NCBI GenBank assembly: GCA_002471345.1
Contig: DKPS01000015.1
Coordinates: 77,112 to 141,111 of the forward strand
Direction: 5' to 3'
Source: Saprospiraceae bacterium UBA7328
GTDB taxonomy: Bacteria > Bacteroidota > Bacteroidia > Chitinophagales > Saprospiraceae
Length of the DNA: 64,000 bases
Numbering within the stretch: the first letter of the stretch is position 1; the number at the start of each line of letters is the position of its first letter. This document shows, one piece after another, positions 63,562 to 64,000 of the stretch. The position numbers and the translations under genes are program-made. The notes beneath the pieces are model-generated. The model saw nothing but the letters and a program-made list of their open reading frames with translations. It had not been told where the DNA came from and searched no databases.

Positions 63562-64000
63562 ATGAAATCGTCCTATTTATCAAGGAAGGATTCAAGGTCT
63601 TTTGCTTTTGAAGTAATAAATAATCCGGCATCGATAGAAGAGTTGATGGACTATTTTTTTTCAGATGATCTCCGCATTTGTCAGATGGCTTCTTTTCCAA
63701 TCATCACTATAGCAGATCATCAAATTGAGTTGCTTTTACCTTTTCTGAAAAGAATGATAATAGGATACAAGACGGCTCCCCATGTTGCATTTAAAAGAAA
63801 TGTTTTGAGGACATTACAGTTTGTAGATATTCCAGAAGATTTAGAAGGAATTGTTTACGACTTGTGTTTAGAAGAATTTTGCAATTTGAAATCTCCTACA
63901 GCTCTAAGAGTCTTTGGGTTGACTGTAATGTGCAATATTTGTATAAAACATCCAGAATTAAGCCAAGAGCTCTTACCTAGGGATATTCAGGAATTAAGGC
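63562..64000 (+). CDS. HEAT-like helical protein, 5' part (cut by window edge)
   Basis: An open frame with no stop from the ATG at 63562 to the right edge, 146 codons so far. The translation (MKSSYLSRKDSRSFAFEVIN at the start) is rich in helix pairs, as in HEAT- or armadillo-like proteins, e.g. NNPASIEELMDYF and LLPFLKRMIIGYKTAPHVAF. In Bacteroidota a family of this appearance is frequently misnamed adenylosuccinate lyase. An in-frame TTG at 63523 is an alternative start. It is divergent from metG. Confidence 0.65.
   Translation, partial: MKSSYLSRKDSRSFAFEVINNPASIEELMDYFFSDDLRICQMASFPIITIADHQIELLLPFLKRMIIGYKTAPHVAFKRNVLRTLQFVDIPEDLEGIVYDLCLEEFCNLKSPTALRVFGLTVMCNICIKHPELSQELLPRDIQELR

Noticed and set aside
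1..64000. tRNA genes, CRISPR arrays, insertion sequences or phage genes
   Set aside because: None of the intergenic stretches shows a clover-leaf, spaced direct repeats or transposase frames.

Overview
The window is an AT-rich, gene-dense chromosomal stretch from a member of the Bacteroidota, most likely a Cytophagales-type bacterium. The evidence is a PorQ gene of the type IX secretion system, the MoxR/DUF58 operon, several start-proximal TAnnTTTG (-7) promoter motifs, few clear Shine-Dalgarno sequences, lipoproteins and signal peptides whose predicted mature N-terminus is Gln, and many phylum-typical families (DUF983, DUF1295, DUF2304, DUF2461, DUF6503-like, rhomboid with a DUF6576-like tail). 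I see no rRNA, tRNA, CRISPR, phage or insertion sequence, and nothing that looks like a recent island.

Layout. 1-2961 (minus): MoxR AAA+ ATPase, a secreted DUF3298-like protein, DUF58, and the start of a secreted protein that runs off the left edge. 3157-10478 (plus): small membrane protein, MutL, two translationally coupled rhomboids, a membrane-anchored endonuclease/exonuclease/phosphatase protein, CysS, and a lipoprotein glutaminyl cyclase. 10488-12000 (minus): a small unknown and Ada. 12138-17099 (plus): RND exporter, a TetR-type regulator made of two fused TetR copies, and an outer-membrane beta-barrel preceded by an array of TGTCAA/TTGACA half-sites. 17102-23447: MarR regulator divergent from a DUF1295 protein, then Mfd and a vanadium-haloperoxidase-like lipoprotein. 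23448-26551 (minus): DUF983 and a two-subunit Tat-type molybdenum hydroxylase. 26758-29007: frr, lpxH-like gene, prs. A 474-bp non-coding stretch (29008-29481) holds an orphan terminator and hairpins. 29482-36786: small membrane protein, quinone-oxidoreductase-like enzyme, Tat lipoprotein sugar epimerase, DprA, TMTC-like membrane/TPR protein, amidohydrolase, SRPBCC protein. 36783-42133 (minus): DUF6503-like protein, AsnS, PorQ, NagX-like acyltransferase, FabG. 42279-53205: acyl-CoA oxidase-like enzyme, SH3 and lipoprotein pair, GT2, DUF2461, HAD phosphatase, metallophosphoesterase, MnmE, a second DUF6503-like protein, GT4, DUF2304. 53336-64000: ThrS, two bacterial PH-domain membrane proteins, IleS, a LURP-one-like protein, MetG, and a HEAT-like protein cut by the right edge.

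How it fits together: most genes are housekeeping (five aminoacyl-tRNA synthetases, DNA repair by MutL, Mfd, Ada and DprA, tRNA modification, ribosome recycling, PRPP and lipid A steps) mixed with envelope functions. The clearest themes beyond annotation are a secretion theme (PorQ, glutaminyl cyclase and several signal peptides predicted to expose Gln), the tandem-TetR regulator with a nearby candidate operator array, an isoleucyl-tRNA synthetase with the swapped GXHH signature, and a MutL with degenerate endonuclease motifs. I found no convincing wholly new multi-gene system; the tandem TetR with its half-site array is the best candidate for something undescribed.
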